Below, piece after piece: positions 16,077 to 25,831 of a stretch of DNA of 64,000 bases. Location: assembly GCA_965213905.1 (NCBI GenBank), contig OZ243922.1, forward strand, positions 2,170,001 through 2,234,000. Reading direction: 5' to 3'. The position numbers and the translations under genes were made by a program. The first letter of the stretch is position 1, and each line of letters opens with the position of its first letter. Source of the DNA: SIRX01 sp965213905. Its GTDB lineage: Bacteria; Actinomycetota; Rubrobacteria; Rubrobacterales; Rubrobacteraceae. Under the pieces are notes generated by a model that was not told where the DNA came from, made no database searches, and saw nothing but the letters and a program-made list of their open reading frames with translations.

Positions 16077-19000
16077 CCTTCCTTTTCCTGACCACCGCCG
16101 ACACGGAGATACTGGCCGCATCCAAAGCGTCCGAACCGCTGCCGGAAAACTTCCCGGAGATTCGCTGTGCAAACCCGGCGAACCTCGAAGAGCCGACAGA
16201 GTTCTTCGACGCGGAGCTGCCGCAGGCCCGGGCCGTCGTCGTGCGGTTGCTCGGGGGACGGAAAGCCTGGCCGGAGGGGTTCGAGGATCTCCGGCAGCGG
16301 TGCGTGGTGTCCGGCGTTCCGCTGCTGGCCTTCGGCGGCGAGGCGGAGCCCGACGCGGAGCTCACCGCCGACTCTACAGTTCCATCTGGCGCGGTCGCCG
16401 AGGCTTTCGAGTACCTGCGACACGGCGGGGTGGCGAATACGGCCAACCTCTTCCGCTTCGTCGCCGATACGGTTCTCCTGGAGGGCTACGGTTTCGAGCC
16501 GCCGGCGGAGTTGCCGGAGACCGGTATCTATCATCCTCGACTGCCGGAGGGTTCGACGCCCGAAGACCTCACTGCGCTGCACGACCCGGACCAGCCCACG
16601 GTCGGCGTCGTCTTCTACCGCACCCACTGGATGAGCGGCAACACCGCCTTCGTAGACGAGCTCGTAAGGTCGTTGGAGGAAGCCGGAACCAATGCCCTGC
16701 CCGTCTACTGCTACTCGTTGCGAGCGGAGGCTGATGAGACGGTCTCCGCGCTGGAGTTGATGGAGGGTCGGGTGGACGGCCTGGTGACGACCGTGCTCGC
16801 CAGCGGCGGCTCCAACGCCTCGGATGCGAAACGCGACGGTTCGCCGGAGGATTGGTTGGAGTGGGAGGTGCCGGCTTTCGAGGCGCTCGGGGTGCCGGTG
16901 GTGCAGGGGATCTGCACCACCTCCTCCCGCGAAGCGTGGATGGCCTCCGACGCCGGTCTCTCGCCGCTCGACACCGCCTGGCAAGTCGCGATCCCGGAGT
17001 TCGACGGCCGCATCATCTCCGTCCCGTTCTCCTTCAAAGAGCGGCTAAGGCACAACCAGCTCACCGTTTACCGGGCCGACCCGGACCGGACGCGTCGCCT
17101 CGCCGGACTCGCCGCCCGTTTCGCCCGCCTCCGCCGGGTCCCGAGCGCCGAGAAAAAGGTGGCGATCCTGCTCTCCAACTACCCGACAAAGCACTCGCGG
17201 GTCGGGAACGCCGTGGGGCTCGACACGCCCCGTAGCGCGGTGCGTCTGCTCGCGGCCCTTCGGGAGGCCGGGTACCGGGTGGAGGGGGCGCCAGAGGATG
17301 GGGACGACCTGATCCACAACCTCATAGACGCCGGCGGCCACGACCTGGAATTCCTGACCGACGTTCAACTCCACGGCGCGGCCGGGAGCGTAGATGTCGA
17401 CCGCTATGCCGAATGGTTCTCCCGGCTGCCGGAAGAGCTGCGGACGGAGGTTGAGGAGCACTGGGGTCCGCCGCCGGGCGACCTCTACGTGGACGGCGGA
17501 AAGCTCGTTATAGCCGGCCTGCAGTTTGGTGACGTCTTCGTCGGCATCCAGCCGCCGCGAGGGTTCGGGGAGAACCCCATCGCCATCTACCACAACCCCG
17601 ACTTGCCGCCGACGCATCACTACCTGGCCGCGTACTGGTGGCTCATAGAAGAATTCGGGGCCGACGCCGTCGTCCACCTCGGCAAGCACGGCACGCTGGA
17701 GTGGCTGCCGGGCAAGTCGCTCGGGCTCTCGTCCTCTTGCGCCCCGGATGCGGCGCTGCGGGACGTGCCGCTCTTCTACCCGTTCGTCGTCAACGATCCG
17801 GGCGAGGGGACCCAGGCCAAGCGCCGGGCGCACGCCACGGTCGTGGACCACCTCATACCGCCGATGACGCGGGCCGAGACCTACGACGACCTGGCGCAAC
17901 TCGAACAGCTTCTGGACGAGTACTATCAGGTGGAGACGCTCGACCCGTCGAAGCTGCCGGCGATCCGGGTCCAAATCTGGGAGAAGCTGCGCGACGCCGA
18001 GTTGCACCGCGACCTCGGCGTCGAAGAACAGCCGGAGGAGTTCGGCGACTTCCTGAACCACGTGGACGGTTACCTGTGCGAGATCAAAGACCTCCCCATC
18101 CGCGGCGGCCTCCACGTGCTCGGCGAAACCCCAGAAGGCGAACCCCTGCGCCACCTGACCGCCGCCATCTTGCGCCTCGGCGCCGGCGAAATCCTCGGCC
18201 TGCGCCGCGCCGTCGGAACAGCCTATGGCCTGGACGAACGCTTTATCTCCGAGAACGGCGGAACGCGCCTCGAAGCACCGCCGGAACTCGTCGAACGCTT
18301 CCCGGGCACGACCGTTACCGCCTCCGATCTCCTGGACAAACTGGAAGAAGCGACCCAGGCGCTGCTAGTCGCGCTGGAGGAACGCGGCTGGGATGAGGAA
18401 GCGGCCGAATCGATCTGTGAGGAGGTGCTGGGCTTCATGGACGACGGCGTGGCCCGTTCGCTGCGGTTCGCCGCCGCGGAGGTCGTGCCGCGCCTCTCGC
18501 GCACCCCGGACGAGATGCGGAACCTCATCTCCGGGCTCGGGGGCGGATACGTCCCGGCGGGGCCGTCCGGGTCGCCAACGCGGGGGCTGGTAAACGTGCT
18601 GCCCACCGGCCGCAACTTCTACTCTGTGGACCCGAAGGCGCTACCCTCCGCGCTCTCGTGGGAGGTCGGCCAGGAACTCGCGGAGAACCTGCTAAGGCGG
18701 TACCTGGATGAGGAGGGGCGGTATCCTGAAACCGTTGGCATCGTGGTGTGGGGGACAGCAGCGATGCGGACGCAGGGCGATGACATAGCCGAAACTCTGG
18801 CGCTGCTCGGTGTCCGGCCCATGTGGAACGAGGAGTCGCGACGGGTAACGGGGTTGGAGGTCATTCCTCTCGAAGAGTTGGGCCGGCCCCGGATCGACGT
18901 GACGGTCAGGATCAGCGGCTTTTTCCGGGATGCTTTTCCGAACCTGATCTCCCTGATGGACGAAGCCGTCCGAATCGTCGCCGCCCTCGACGAGCCGCAC

Positions 19001-19792
19001 GAAATGAACTTCGTCAAAAAGCATGCCGAAGCGGAAAAGGCCGAAGGATCGGACGACCGCCAGTCCACCACCCGCATCTTCGGCTCCAAGCCGGGCGCCT
19101 ACGGGGCCGGCCTCTTGCCGCTCATCGACGCCCGCAACTGGCGCGACGACCAGGATCTGGCCGAGGTCTACGCCGTGTGGGGCGGCTACGCCTACGGCAA
19201 AGGCCTGGATGGCGTCGAGGCCCGCGAGGCGATGGAGGACAATTTGCGGCGCACCGAAGTCGCCGTTAAGAACGTGGACAACCGCGAGCACGACCTCTTC
19301 GACTCCGACGACTACTTCCAGTACCACGGAGGCATGATCTCCGCGATCCGGACCCTCACCGGCAAAGACCCCAAAGGCTACATCGGCGACTCCGCCGATC
19401 CGTCCCGCGTAAAAACCAGGGATCTAGCCGAAGAAGCCCGCCGCGTCTTCCGCTCCCGCGTCGCCAACCCCAAGTGGATACAGGCCATGCAGCGCCACGG
19501 CTACAAAGGCGCCTTCGAGCTCTCCGCCACCGTGGACTACATCTTCGGCTACGACGCCACCGCAAACGTCGTCGAAGACTGGATGTACCGGGACCTCACC
19601 CGCAAGTACGTCCTGGACGAAGAAGTAAAGGACTTCATGCAAAACTCCAACCCCTGGGCCTTGCGGGCCATAAGCGAACGCCTCCTAGAAGCCGCCGACC
19701 GCGGCCTCTGGTCCGAACCGGACCCCGAAGACCTCAAAGCCCTCAAAGCCGCGTATTTGGAGAACGAAGGATTGTTGGAGGACCGGGCATGA
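16067..19792 (+). CDS. cobN: Cobaltochelatase subunit CobN
   Basis: 1,241 residues, the large chelatase subunit that inserts Co2+ into hydrogenobyrinic acid a,c-diamide in an ATP-dependent complex. Family blocks include GVVFYRTHWMSGN (about residue 185), NYPTKHSRVGNAVGLDTP, VHLGKHGTLEWLPGKSLGLS (about 537) and YGSKPGAYGAGLL-like FGSKPGAYGAGLLPLID. GFFRDAFPNLI and GRNFYSVDPKALPS are also typical. The ATG overlaps the cobQ TGA by one base and the stop overlaps the next ATG (ATGA). Its partner is the fused ChlI/ChlD protein downstream, not separate CobS and CobT. Confidence 0.96.
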   Translation: MPTTFLFLTTADTEILAASKASEPLPENFPEIRCANPANLEEPTEFFDAELPQARAVVVRLLGGRKAWPEGFEDLRQRCVVSGVPLLAFGGEAEPDAELTADSTVPSGAVAEAFEYLRHGGVANTANLFRFVADTVLLEGYGFEPPAELPETGIYHPRLPEGSTPEDLTALHDPDQPTVGVVFYRTHWMSGNTAFVDELVRSLEEAGTNALPVYCYSLRAEADETVSALELMEGRVDGLVTTVLASGGSNASDAKRDGSPEDWLEWEVPAFEALGVPVVQGICTTSSREAWMASDAGLSPLDTAWQVAIPEFDGRIISVPFSFKERLRHNQLTVYRADPDRTRRLAGLAARFARLRRVPSAEKKVAILLSNYPTKHSRVGNAVGLDTPRSAVRLLAALREAGYRVEGAPEDGDDLIHNLIDAGGHDLEFLTDVQLHGAAGSVDVDRYAEWFSRLPEELRTEVEEHWGPPPGDLYVDGGKLVIAGLQFGDVFVGIQPPRGFGENPIAIYHNPDLPPTHHYLAAYWWLIEEFGADAVVHLGKHGTLEWLPGKSLGLSSSCAPDAALRDVPLFYPFVVNDPGEGTQAKRRAHATVVDHLIPPMTRAETYDDLAQLEQLLDEYYQVETLDPSKLPAIRVQIWEKLRDAELHRDLGVEEQPEEFGDFLNHVDGYLCEIKDLPIRGGLHVLGETPEGEPLRHLTAAILRLGAGEILGLRRAVGTAYGLDERFISENGGTRLEAPPELVERFPGTTVTASDLLDKLEEATQALLVALEERGWDEEAAESICEEVLGFMDDGVARSLRFAAAEVVPRLSRTPDEMRNLISGLGGGYVPAGPSGSPTRGLVNVLPTGRNFYSVDPKALPSALSWEVGQELAENLLRRYLDEEGRYPETVGIVVWGTAAMRTQGDDIAETLALLGVRPMWNEESRRVTGLEVIPLEELGRPRIDVTVRISGFFRDAFPNLISLMDEAVRIVAALDEPHEMNFVKKHAEAEKAEGSDDRQSTTRIFGSKPGAYGAGLLPLIDARNWRDDQDLAEVYAVWGGYAYGKGLDGVEAREAMEDNLRRTEVAVKNVDNREHDLFDSDDYFQYHGGMISAIRTLTGKDPKGYIGDSADPSRVKTRDLAEEARRVFRSRVANPKWIQAMQRHGYKGAFELSATVDYIFGYDATANVVEDWMYRDLTRKYVLDEEVKDFMQNSNPWALRAISERLLEAADRGLWSEPDPEDLKALKAAYLENEGLLEDRA

Positions 19793-21735
19793 ACGCGGCC
19801 TATCCATTCTCAGCCATCGTCGGCCAGGAAAACTTGAAGCTGGCCCTGATCCTGAACGCCGTCTCCCCGGAGGTCGGCGGGGTGCTGGTGCGGGGCGAGA
19901 AGGGGACTGCCAAGTCCACCGCCGTCCGGTCGCTCGCCGGGCTGCTGCCGCCGGTGCGGATCATAGCCGGTTGCGCGTACTCCTGTGATCCCGATGACCC
20001 TAACCCGGCGTGTCCGGACGGGCCACACCCCGCGGACACGCTCGTAGAGAAGCGTCCGGTGCGGCTCGTCGAGCTGCCGGTCGGGGCGAGCACCGATCGT
20101 CTGACGGGTACCCTAGACATCGAGAGGGCGCTGACGGCGGGTGAGAAATCCTTCGAGCCGGGGCTACTGGCGGCGGCGCATCGGGGCATCCTGTACGTGG
20201 ACGAGGTGAACCTGCTCTCCGATCATCTGGTGGACTTGCTGCTGGACGTGGCGGCGATGGGGACGAATTACGTCGAGCGCGAGGGCGTCAGCGTCCGGCA
20301 CCCGGCGCGCTTTATGCTGGTCGGGACGATGAACCCGGAGGAGGGCGAGCTCCGGCCTCAGCTGCTCGATCGCTTCGGCATCTCCGTAGAAGTCTCCGGC
20401 ACCCCCGACGCCGACGAGCGGGTGGAGATCGTGCGCCGCCGCCTGCACTACGAATCTGACCCCGCCGAATTCGCAACGAAGTGGTCCGGTGCGGACGTAA
20501 ACCTGGCCCGCAGCGTGGAAGCGGCCCGCGACCGGCTCCCCGCCACCCACCTCTCCGACGCCTCGCTGCACAAGATAGCGGTCCTCTGCTCGCAACTCGG
20601 GGTGGACGGCCTACGGGGCGACCTCGTCACCGCCAAGACCGCCTGCACCCTGGCCGCCTGGGAGGGCCGCGACACGGTAGAGACGGAGGACATACGCCGG
20701 GCTGCCCTGCTCGCCCTCTCTCACCGCCGCCGTCGCGACCCGTTCGACGATCCCGGCATAGACCCCGAAGAGCTAGAGAACGCCCTCTCCGACGATGAAG
20801 ACCCCGACCCGGAATCGCCACCAGATGGCGGCGGGGTCCCGCAGGACCTGGGTGAAGGCGACGTCGGCGACGCTTCGGAAAAATCTAGCGGTCAGCCCGA
20901 CGGTCGGAATCCGGGTTCCGGAGAGCGAAACTTTTCTTCTACAAGGAAGTTCGACCCCGTCCGTCTCGAAGTGCCCGAAAAAGGACGCGGTGGACCGCTG
21001 GGCCGCCGGAGCCGCTCCACGGGTGCCCACGGCCACCCGGTGGACGACCGGGAAGCCGATGGAACGGTGAGAGACGTGGCGCTCGCGACTACGCTGCGGA
21101 CGGCGGCCCCCCGCCAGAGAGGGCGGGGCCGGACAGGGGCGGGCCTCATCCTGCGCCGTGAAGACCTGCGGGAGAACCTGCGCGAGGGCCGAGAAGGGAA
21201 CCTGGTGCTCTTCGTCGTGGACGCGAGCGGCTCGATGGCGGCGCGTCAACGCATGGCCGCCGTAAAGGGGGCCGTGCTCTCGCTGCTCACAGATTCTTAC
21301 CAGCGGCGCGACAAGGTCGGTCTCATCTCTTTCCAGGGCGAGGACGCGCGGGTGCTGCTCCACCCTACTTCCAGCGTGGAACTCGCGTCGGGCCGGATCG
21401 GCGAGCTGCCGACCGGCGGTCGGACGCCGCTCGCGGCGGGTTTGCTCTCGGCGGCGGGCGTGATCCAGCGCGAGCGAGTCCGGGAGAAGGAGCGGCGTCC
21501 GCTCGTGGTGCTGCTGACGGACGGACGTTTCACATCCGGCCCCGAACCGCTGCCGGCCGCGAACGAACTGAAGAGACTCGGCGCTTCCACCATCGTGGTG
21601 GACACCGAAGACGGACCCGTGAAGCTTGGGATGGCCTCGAAACTAGCGGAAGCAATGGAGGCACGCTGCCTGCGGCTGGAAGAGCTGCGGGCCGACGCGT
21701 TGGTCGAACTAATCGAGAGGAGACGTGTGGCATGA
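19789..21735 (+). CDS. chlID: Cobaltochelatase ATPase subunit, ChlI-ChlD fusion
   Basis: 648 residues from the ATG overlapping the cobN stop. The N-terminal AAA+ part has PFSAIVGQENLKLALIL, Walker A VRGEKGTAKSTAVRSL (about 35-50), Walker B GILYVDEVNLL and the sensor region LVGTMNPEEGELRPQLLDRF. An acidic Asp/Glu/Pro-rich linker (about 325-370) leads to a C-terminal von Willebrand A domain with MIDAS motif DASGSMAA (about 480). This is the BchI/BchD architecture in one chain. It powers CobN here, inferred from position. A long upstream open extension exists but overlaps cobN. Confidence 0.93.
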   Translation: MNAAYPFSAIVGQENLKLALILNAVSPEVGGVLVRGEKGTAKSTAVRSLAGLLPPVRIIAGCAYSCDPDDPNPACPDGPHPADTLVEKRPVRLVELPVGASTDRLTGTLDIERALTAGEKSFEPGLLAAAHRGILYVDEVNLLSDHLVDLLLDVAAMGTNYVEREGVSVRHPARFMLVGTMNPEEGELRPQLLDRFGISVEVSGTPDADERVEIVRRRLHYESDPAEFATKWSGADVNLARSVEAARDRLPATHLSDASLHKIAVLCSQLGVDGLRGDLVTAKTACTLAAWEGRDTVETEDIRRAALLALSHRRRRDPFDDPGIDPEELENALSDDEDPDPESPPDGGGVPQDLGEGDVGDASEKSSGQPDGRNPGSGERNFSSTRKFDPVRLEVPEKGRGGPLGRRSRSTGAHGHPVDDREADGTVRDVALATTLRTAAPRQRGRGRTGAGLILRREDLRENLREGREGNLVLFVVDASGSMAARQRMAAVKGAVLSLLTDSYQRRDKVGLISFQGEDARVLLHPTSSVELASGRIGELPTGGRTPLAAGLLSAAGVIQRERVREKERRPLVVLLTDGRFTSGPEPLPAANELKRLGASTIVVDTEDGPVKLGMASKLAEAMEARCLRLEELRADALVELIERRRVA

Positions 21736-22310
21736 GCGAAAAAGAAACGAGACAGCCCCGGGAAGAGCGGTTGCGGCAGCGGTCCCGGCGGGAACGGGCG
21801 TTGCTGCTGGTGAATACCGGCCACGGTAAGGGCAAGAGCACGGCCTCTTTCGGGGTCATGCTCCGGGGCTGGGCGCGGGGCTACAAAATAGGCGTCTACC
21901 AGTTCGTCAAAAGTGGCAAGTGGAACGTCGGGGAGCAGACGGCCGCCGAAACTCTCGGCAACATAGACTGGTTCAAGATGGGCGACGGCTGGACGTGGAC
22001 CGTGAAAGACCTGGAAGAGAGCGCGGATCTGGCCCGCGAAGGCTGGGAGGAGGTCAAGCGCCGCCTGTCCGACGAGACCTACGACATGCTCCTGCTGGAC
22101 GAGTTCACCTACCCCATGAAATTTGGCTGGGTAGATACCGAGGAGGTGGTCGAAGTGCTCAAGAACCGGCCTGGCTTCCAACACGTCATCATTACGGGGC
22201 GGGATGCGCCGGAGGAACTGGTGGAGATCTCCGACCTCGTGAGCGAGGTCCAAAAGGTAAAGCACCCGATGGACGAGGGCTACCGGGGGCAGAAAGGCAT
22301 CGAGTGGTAG
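21732..22310 (+). CDS. cobO: Cob(I)yrinic acid a,c-diamide adenosyltransferase (CobA/CobO/BtuR type)
   Basis: 192 residues. It adds the 5'-deoxyadenosyl group of ATP to Co(I) corrinoids. The unusual P-loop GHGKGKSTASFG (about 34-45) and the segments YQFVKSGKWNVGE, MGDGWTWTVKD and LLLDEFTYPMKFGWV define the CobA family. The Arg-rich N-terminus is also typical. The ATG overlaps the chlID stop (ATGA). An 85-nt gap without recognised sites separates it from cobT. Confidence 0.95.
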   Translation: MSEKETRQPREERLRQRSRRERALLLVNTGHGKGKSTASFGVMLRGWARGYKIGVYQFVKSGKWNVGEQTAAETLGNIDWFKMGDGWTWTVKDLEESADLAREGWEEVKRRLSDETYDMLLLDEFTYPMKFGWVDTEEVVEVLKNRPGFQHVIITGRDAPEELVEISDLVSEVQKVKHPMDEGYRGQKGIEW

Positions 22311-22395
22311 CGGCTTCGCGAGCGCGCATACTCGGCATCGGGTCGGGGAACGGAACGGACGGGAACGCCGTTCACGAGCGCCGGAGGCAATAACG

Positions 22396-23472
22396 TTGGC
22401 GTTCGAGGATCGGGTACGGGAACTCGCGGAGGAGATCCAGCCGGTAGATAGCACCGCTACGGAAGAGGCGCGGGCGCGGCACCTGACGCTCACCAAGCCG
22501 CCGGGAAGTCTTGGAGGTTTGGAGGAGCTCGGGGCACAACTCGCCGGTATGTCGGGGGAGAATCCGCCGCCGGTGCCGGAGAACCCGGCGGTGGTGGTCT
22601 GCGCGGGGGACCACGGCGTTTTGGAACGCGGCGTGTCGCCGTGGCCGAAGGAGGTTACGGCGGCGATGGTCGGTAATTTTCTCTCCGGTGGTGCGGCGGT
22701 AAACGCCGTCGCCAAAACTGTCGGGGCGCGGGTGAGCGTGCTGGACGTCGGGGTCGCCTCGGATCTCGGCCGGCATCCGCTGCTTCGCGGCGGTAAAGTA
22801 CGGCCCGGGACAGACGACCTGAGCCGGGGTCCGGCCATGACCCGCGAAGAGGCGGCCCGGGCGGTGATGGCCGGTTCGGGGGTCGCGGAGGAGCTCGTAG
22901 AGAGTGGCGGCGTCGATCTGCTCGTCACGGGCGACATGGGCATCGGGAACACCACGCCGGCGGCGTGCCTCATCGGGGCGTTCACCGGGTGCTCCCCCGA
23001 GGAAGTAACGGGCCGCGGCACCAGGATAGATGACGCGACGCTGGACCTCAAAGTCGGGGTGGTTCGGGAGGCGCTCGCGCTGCACGAACCGGATACCGGG
23101 GATCCGCTAGGCGTTCTGGCGGCGGTCGGCGGGTTGGAGCACGCGGCGATCTGCGGTGTGATCCTAACCGGCGCCGTCTACGGAATCCCCGTCCTGCTGG
23201 ATGGTGTGATCTCGAACTCCGCGGCGCTCGCCGCCCGGGCTTTCGCGCCGGAGTCGACGGGGTATATGGTAGCCGGCCACCGCTCCGCCGAACCCGGAGC
23301 CGGAATCGCCCTGGAATCTCTGCGGTTATCCCCGCTCCTGGACCTGGAGATGCGGCTGGGCGAAGGGACCGGCGGCCTCCTCGGGGTCCCGCTCGTGCAA
23401 GCCGCCGCCCGGATTATCGGGGAGATGGCTACCCTGGAAGACTTAGGCCTGGGGCCGGACGAGGCTGAATGA
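22396..23472 (+). CDS. cobT: Nicotinate-nucleotide--dimethylbenzimidazole phosphoribosyltransferase (copy 1)
   Basis: 358 residues. CobT makes alpha-ribazole phosphate, the activated lower ligand base. Conserved blocks are LTKPPGSLGGLEELG, VVVCAGDHGVLERGVSPWP, LSGGAAVNAVA, GDMGIGNTTPAACL and the C-terminal LDLEMRLGEGTGGLLGVP, whose Glu is the catalytic base in the enterobacterial enzyme. TTG start with a CCGGAGG site 9 nt upstream. It overlaps cbiB by ATGA. A second, diverged CobT lies 4 kb downstream, so this copy, with the canonical GDHG, is probably the main enzyme. Confidence 0.95.
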   Translation: MAFEDRVRELAEEIQPVDSTATEEARARHLTLTKPPGSLGGLEELGAQLAGMSGENPPPVPENPAVVVCAGDHGVLERGVSPWPKEVTAAMVGNFLSGGAAVNAVAKTVGARVSVLDVGVASDLGRHPLLRGGKVRPGTDDLSRGPAMTREEAARAVMAGSGVAEELVESGGVDLLVTGDMGIGNTTPAACLIGAFTGCSPEEVTGRGTRIDDATLDLKVGVVREALALHEPDTGDPLGVLAAVGGLEHAAICGVILTGAVYGIPVLLDGVISNSAALAARAFAPESTGYMVAGHRSAEPGAGIALESLRLSPLLDLEMRLGEGTGGLLGVPLVQAAARIIGEMATLEDLGLGPDEAE

Positions 23473-24392
23473 GCCCCGGAACGCCCGTCGCCCTACTACT
23501 CGCCCTCTCCTTCGACATGGCTTTTGGGGAACCGCCAGCCCGCATCCACCCGGTCGTCGGCGTGGGGAAACTCGTCGGCTCTCTGGCCCGCCGGGCTCCG
23601 GAAACTCCCGGCCGGCAACTGGTGTACGGGGCGGCATCCGTCGGGCTCACAACGCTGCTTCCGGCGCTCGGTGGAAAAGTTCTGCTCGAGAAGCTGAGAC
23701 CTTGGCCTTTGCGAGTAGCCGCTGAAGCCTGGTTGTTGAAGACATGTTTCGCTTACAAAGCGCTAGAGGACGCGGGACGGTTGGTCGCCGACCCGCTCGC
23801 CAGGGGAGATATTTCCGCCGCGAGAGAAAAGCTCCGTGCCCTCGTAAGCCGCGAGCGCTCCGAACTCGATGAGGCTTTGATCTCCGCCGCCGCTATCGAG
23901 TCGCTCGCCGAGAATCTGGGCGATGGCTTTGTCGCTCCGCTCGCGGCGTATCTGATCGGCGGTCTCCCGGCGGCTATCTTCTATCGGGCGGCGAACACGG
24001 CGGACTCCATGATCGGCTACCGGGGCGAGTACGAACACCTCGGCAAAGCCGCAGCCCGCCTGGACGACGCGTTAAATTTTCTGCCGGCCCGCCTGACGGC
24101 GCTTTTGATCTCGGTGGCTTCCGGCTCTCGCAAACACGCCCGCGAATCCTGGCGGGTGCTCGTCCGGGACCACGCGCAGACCGCGAGCCCGAACGCCGGC
24201 TGGCCGATGGCCGCAGCAGCCGGCGCCCTGGGTGTCGCACTCCGCAAACCCGGTGCCTACCATCTCAACGAAGCCGCCGGAGAACCGGCCGCCGGAGACA
24301 TTTACCGCGCCATCTCGCTCGTTCGGAGGGCCGCCGTAGCCTGGGCCGTACTCGCCGTAATAGCGTCGAGATCTCGTAAGAGAGTCGCTTGA
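23469..24392 (+). CDS. cbiB: Adenosylcobinamide-phosphate synthase (CbiB/CobD type)
   Basis: 307 residues, integral membrane. It joins adenosylcobyric acid to (R)-1-amino-2-propanol phosphate. The N-terminus ALLLALSFDMAFGEPPARIHPVVGVGKL is the CbiB signature. Others are SRERSELDEALISAAAIESLAENLGDGFVAPL and RAANTADSMIGYRGEYEHLGKAAARLDD. Hydrophobic segments occur at about 5-20, 55-75, 150-170 and near the C-terminus. It overlaps cobT and cobD, placing it in a translationally coupled operon. Confidence 0.95.
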   Translation: MSPGTPVALLLALSFDMAFGEPPARIHPVVGVGKLVGSLARRAPETPGRQLVYGAASVGLTTLLPALGGKVLLEKLRPWPLRVAAEAWLLKTCFAYKALEDAGRLVADPLARGDISAAREKLRALVSRERSELDEALISAAAIESLAENLGDGFVAPLAAYLIGGLPAAIFYRAANTADSMIGYRGEYEHLGKAAARLDDALNFLPARLTALLISVASGSRKHARESWRVLVRDHAQTASPNAGWPMAAAAGALGVALRKPGAYHLNEAAGEPAAGDIYRAISLVRRAAVAWAVLAVIASRSRKRVA

Positions 24393-25504
24393 TGCCGGTT
24401 CGTCCCAACCCGCGGTTCGCCGGGGTGTCGCCCGTGGCCCACGGGGCATTCGACCACGAGGAGCTGGAGAAGTTCGGGGTGTCTCCCGAGAACGTGGTGG
24501 ACTTTAGTTCCAGCATCAACCCTTATGGGCCGGCCCCGGAGGTGCGCGCCGCTATTGGGGAGGCCGTCGTGGACCGGTATCCGGACCGTGGGAGCCACGG
24601 TCTAAGGAACGCGCTCGCCGAAAAACTGACGGTGGACAAATCCAGCGTAGCGGTCGGCAACGGCTCCGCCGAGCTTATTGACCACCTGGCCCGCGTTTAT
24701 CTTTCGGAATCGGATGCAACCCTGATCTCCGGCCCCACGTTCGGCGAGTACGAGCGGGCGAGCTGGCTGTGCGGAGCCCGCGTGATTTTCCACAATCGCC
24801 GGATCTCCGGCGGTAGAGTTTCGTTGCCTGTCGAAGACCTTCTGGAAGCCATCCGGTACGAGAAGCCCAAAGTCGTCTGGATCTGCAACCCCAACAACCC
24901 GACCGGCGACTACCTGCGCCGTGGCGTAGTCGAGAGACTGCTGAATCTTCTGAACGCCGAGAACGGCCTCCTGATTCTGGACGAAGCCTACCGGGATCTG
25001 ATGCTGTGGGAAGAGCCCGACGACCTGACGGACCTGGCCGTCGGCGGCAACCTCGTCTTGCTGAGGTCCATGACCAAAGATCATTCCATCGCCGGACTAC
25101 GCCTCGGCTACGCAATCTCAAACCCCGAGACAACAGCCGCTTTGGCCGTGGCCGTGCCACCCTGGAATGTCGGGTCCCCGGCCCAAGCGGCGGGACTAGC
25201 CGCGTTGTCGCCGGCCTCCACCGGGCATCTGGAGCGTAGCCGGAGCCGGATGGCACAGAATGCGGACTACCTGCGGCGAGAGTTGGAGAAACTCGGCCTG
25301 GAAGTCGCACCGGGCGCGGCGAACTTCCTTCTAGTGCGGGTGGGCAACGCGGCGGGGCTTCGGCGGGCGCTACTCCGGAGAGCCTTGCAGGTGCGGGATT
25401 GCGCCTCCTTCGGGTTGCCGGAGCACATAAGGGTCTCCGTGCGGCGCGAAGAAGAGTGCCGGTCTTTGATCTCCGAACTCGGGCCTTTGATCGGGGAAGA
25501 TTGA
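24392..25504 (+). CDS. cobD: L-threonine-O-3-phosphate decarboxylase (PLP, aminotransferase fold I)
   Basis: 370 residues. This enzyme makes (R)-1-amino-2-propanol phosphate for CbiB, its upstream neighbour. The fold is that of histidinol-phosphate aminotransferase: VDFSSSINPYGPAPEV, NGSAELIDHLA, IWICNPNNPTGDY-like VWICNPNNPTGDYL, ILDEAYRDL and SMTKDHSIAGLRLGY with the PLP lysine. The ATG at 24392 overlaps the cbiB TGA (TGATG); an in-frame TTG 3 nt earlier is an alternative. Assignment over HisC rests on the operon and on the AHGAFDHEEL start. Confidence 0.9.
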   Translation: MPVRPNPRFAGVSPVAHGAFDHEELEKFGVSPENVVDFSSSINPYGPAPEVRAAIGEAVVDRYPDRGSHGLRNALAEKLTVDKSSVAVGNGSAELIDHLARVYLSESDATLISGPTFGEYERASWLCGARVIFHNRRISGGRVSLPVEDLLEAIRYEKPKVVWICNPNNPTGDYLRRGVVERLLNLLNAENGLLILDEAYRDLMLWEEPDDLTDLAVGGNLVLLRSMTKDHSIAGLRLGYAISNPETTAALAVAVPPWNVGSPAQAAGLAALSPASTGHLERSRSRMAQNADYLRRELEKLGLEVAPGAANFLLVRVGNAAGLRRALLRRALQVRDCASFGLPEHIRVSVRREEECRSLISELGPLIGED

Positions 25505-25545
25505 CGGCCGGGGCGAATCCTGGTAGCGTCGTCTTCGCAAAAGCG

Positions 25546-25715
25546 TCACGGTGCAAGGGAAGCCGGTGTGAATCCGGCGCGGTCCCGCCACTGTGTGCGG
25601 CGAGCTTGGAACCGCATTGGGGAAGCTACGAAAACCCCGGTCACTGGACTGTGAAAGTCCGGGAAGGCAGTGGATCCCGGCGTTCGAGCCGCGAGCCAGG
25701 AGACCTGCCGGGGCG
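25546..25715 (+). promoter_or_regulatory. Adenosylcobalamin riboswitch (second) controlling btuF-cobC-cobT2-cobS-btuCD
   Basis: The core is complete: GGGAAGCCGGTGTGAATCCGG, CGCGGTCCCGCCACTGTG (about 25577-25594) and CGAGCCAGGAGACCTGCC (about 25692-25709). The variable arm between them forms other hairpins than in the first riboswitch and has no tandem repeat. About 115 nt lie between the aptamer and the btuF start; no clear terminator was seen, so the mode of control is open. Confidence 0.94.
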
Positions 25716-25831
25716 CACAAACCCAGAGACTCTTCGAGGAAGGAGTGGGAAAGATGCGCGACACCGGATTTTCCTGACGCTCTCTGCGGCACGATGGGTA
25801 AACGAGAATAGTGTGCTCCAGGGAGAATCTT

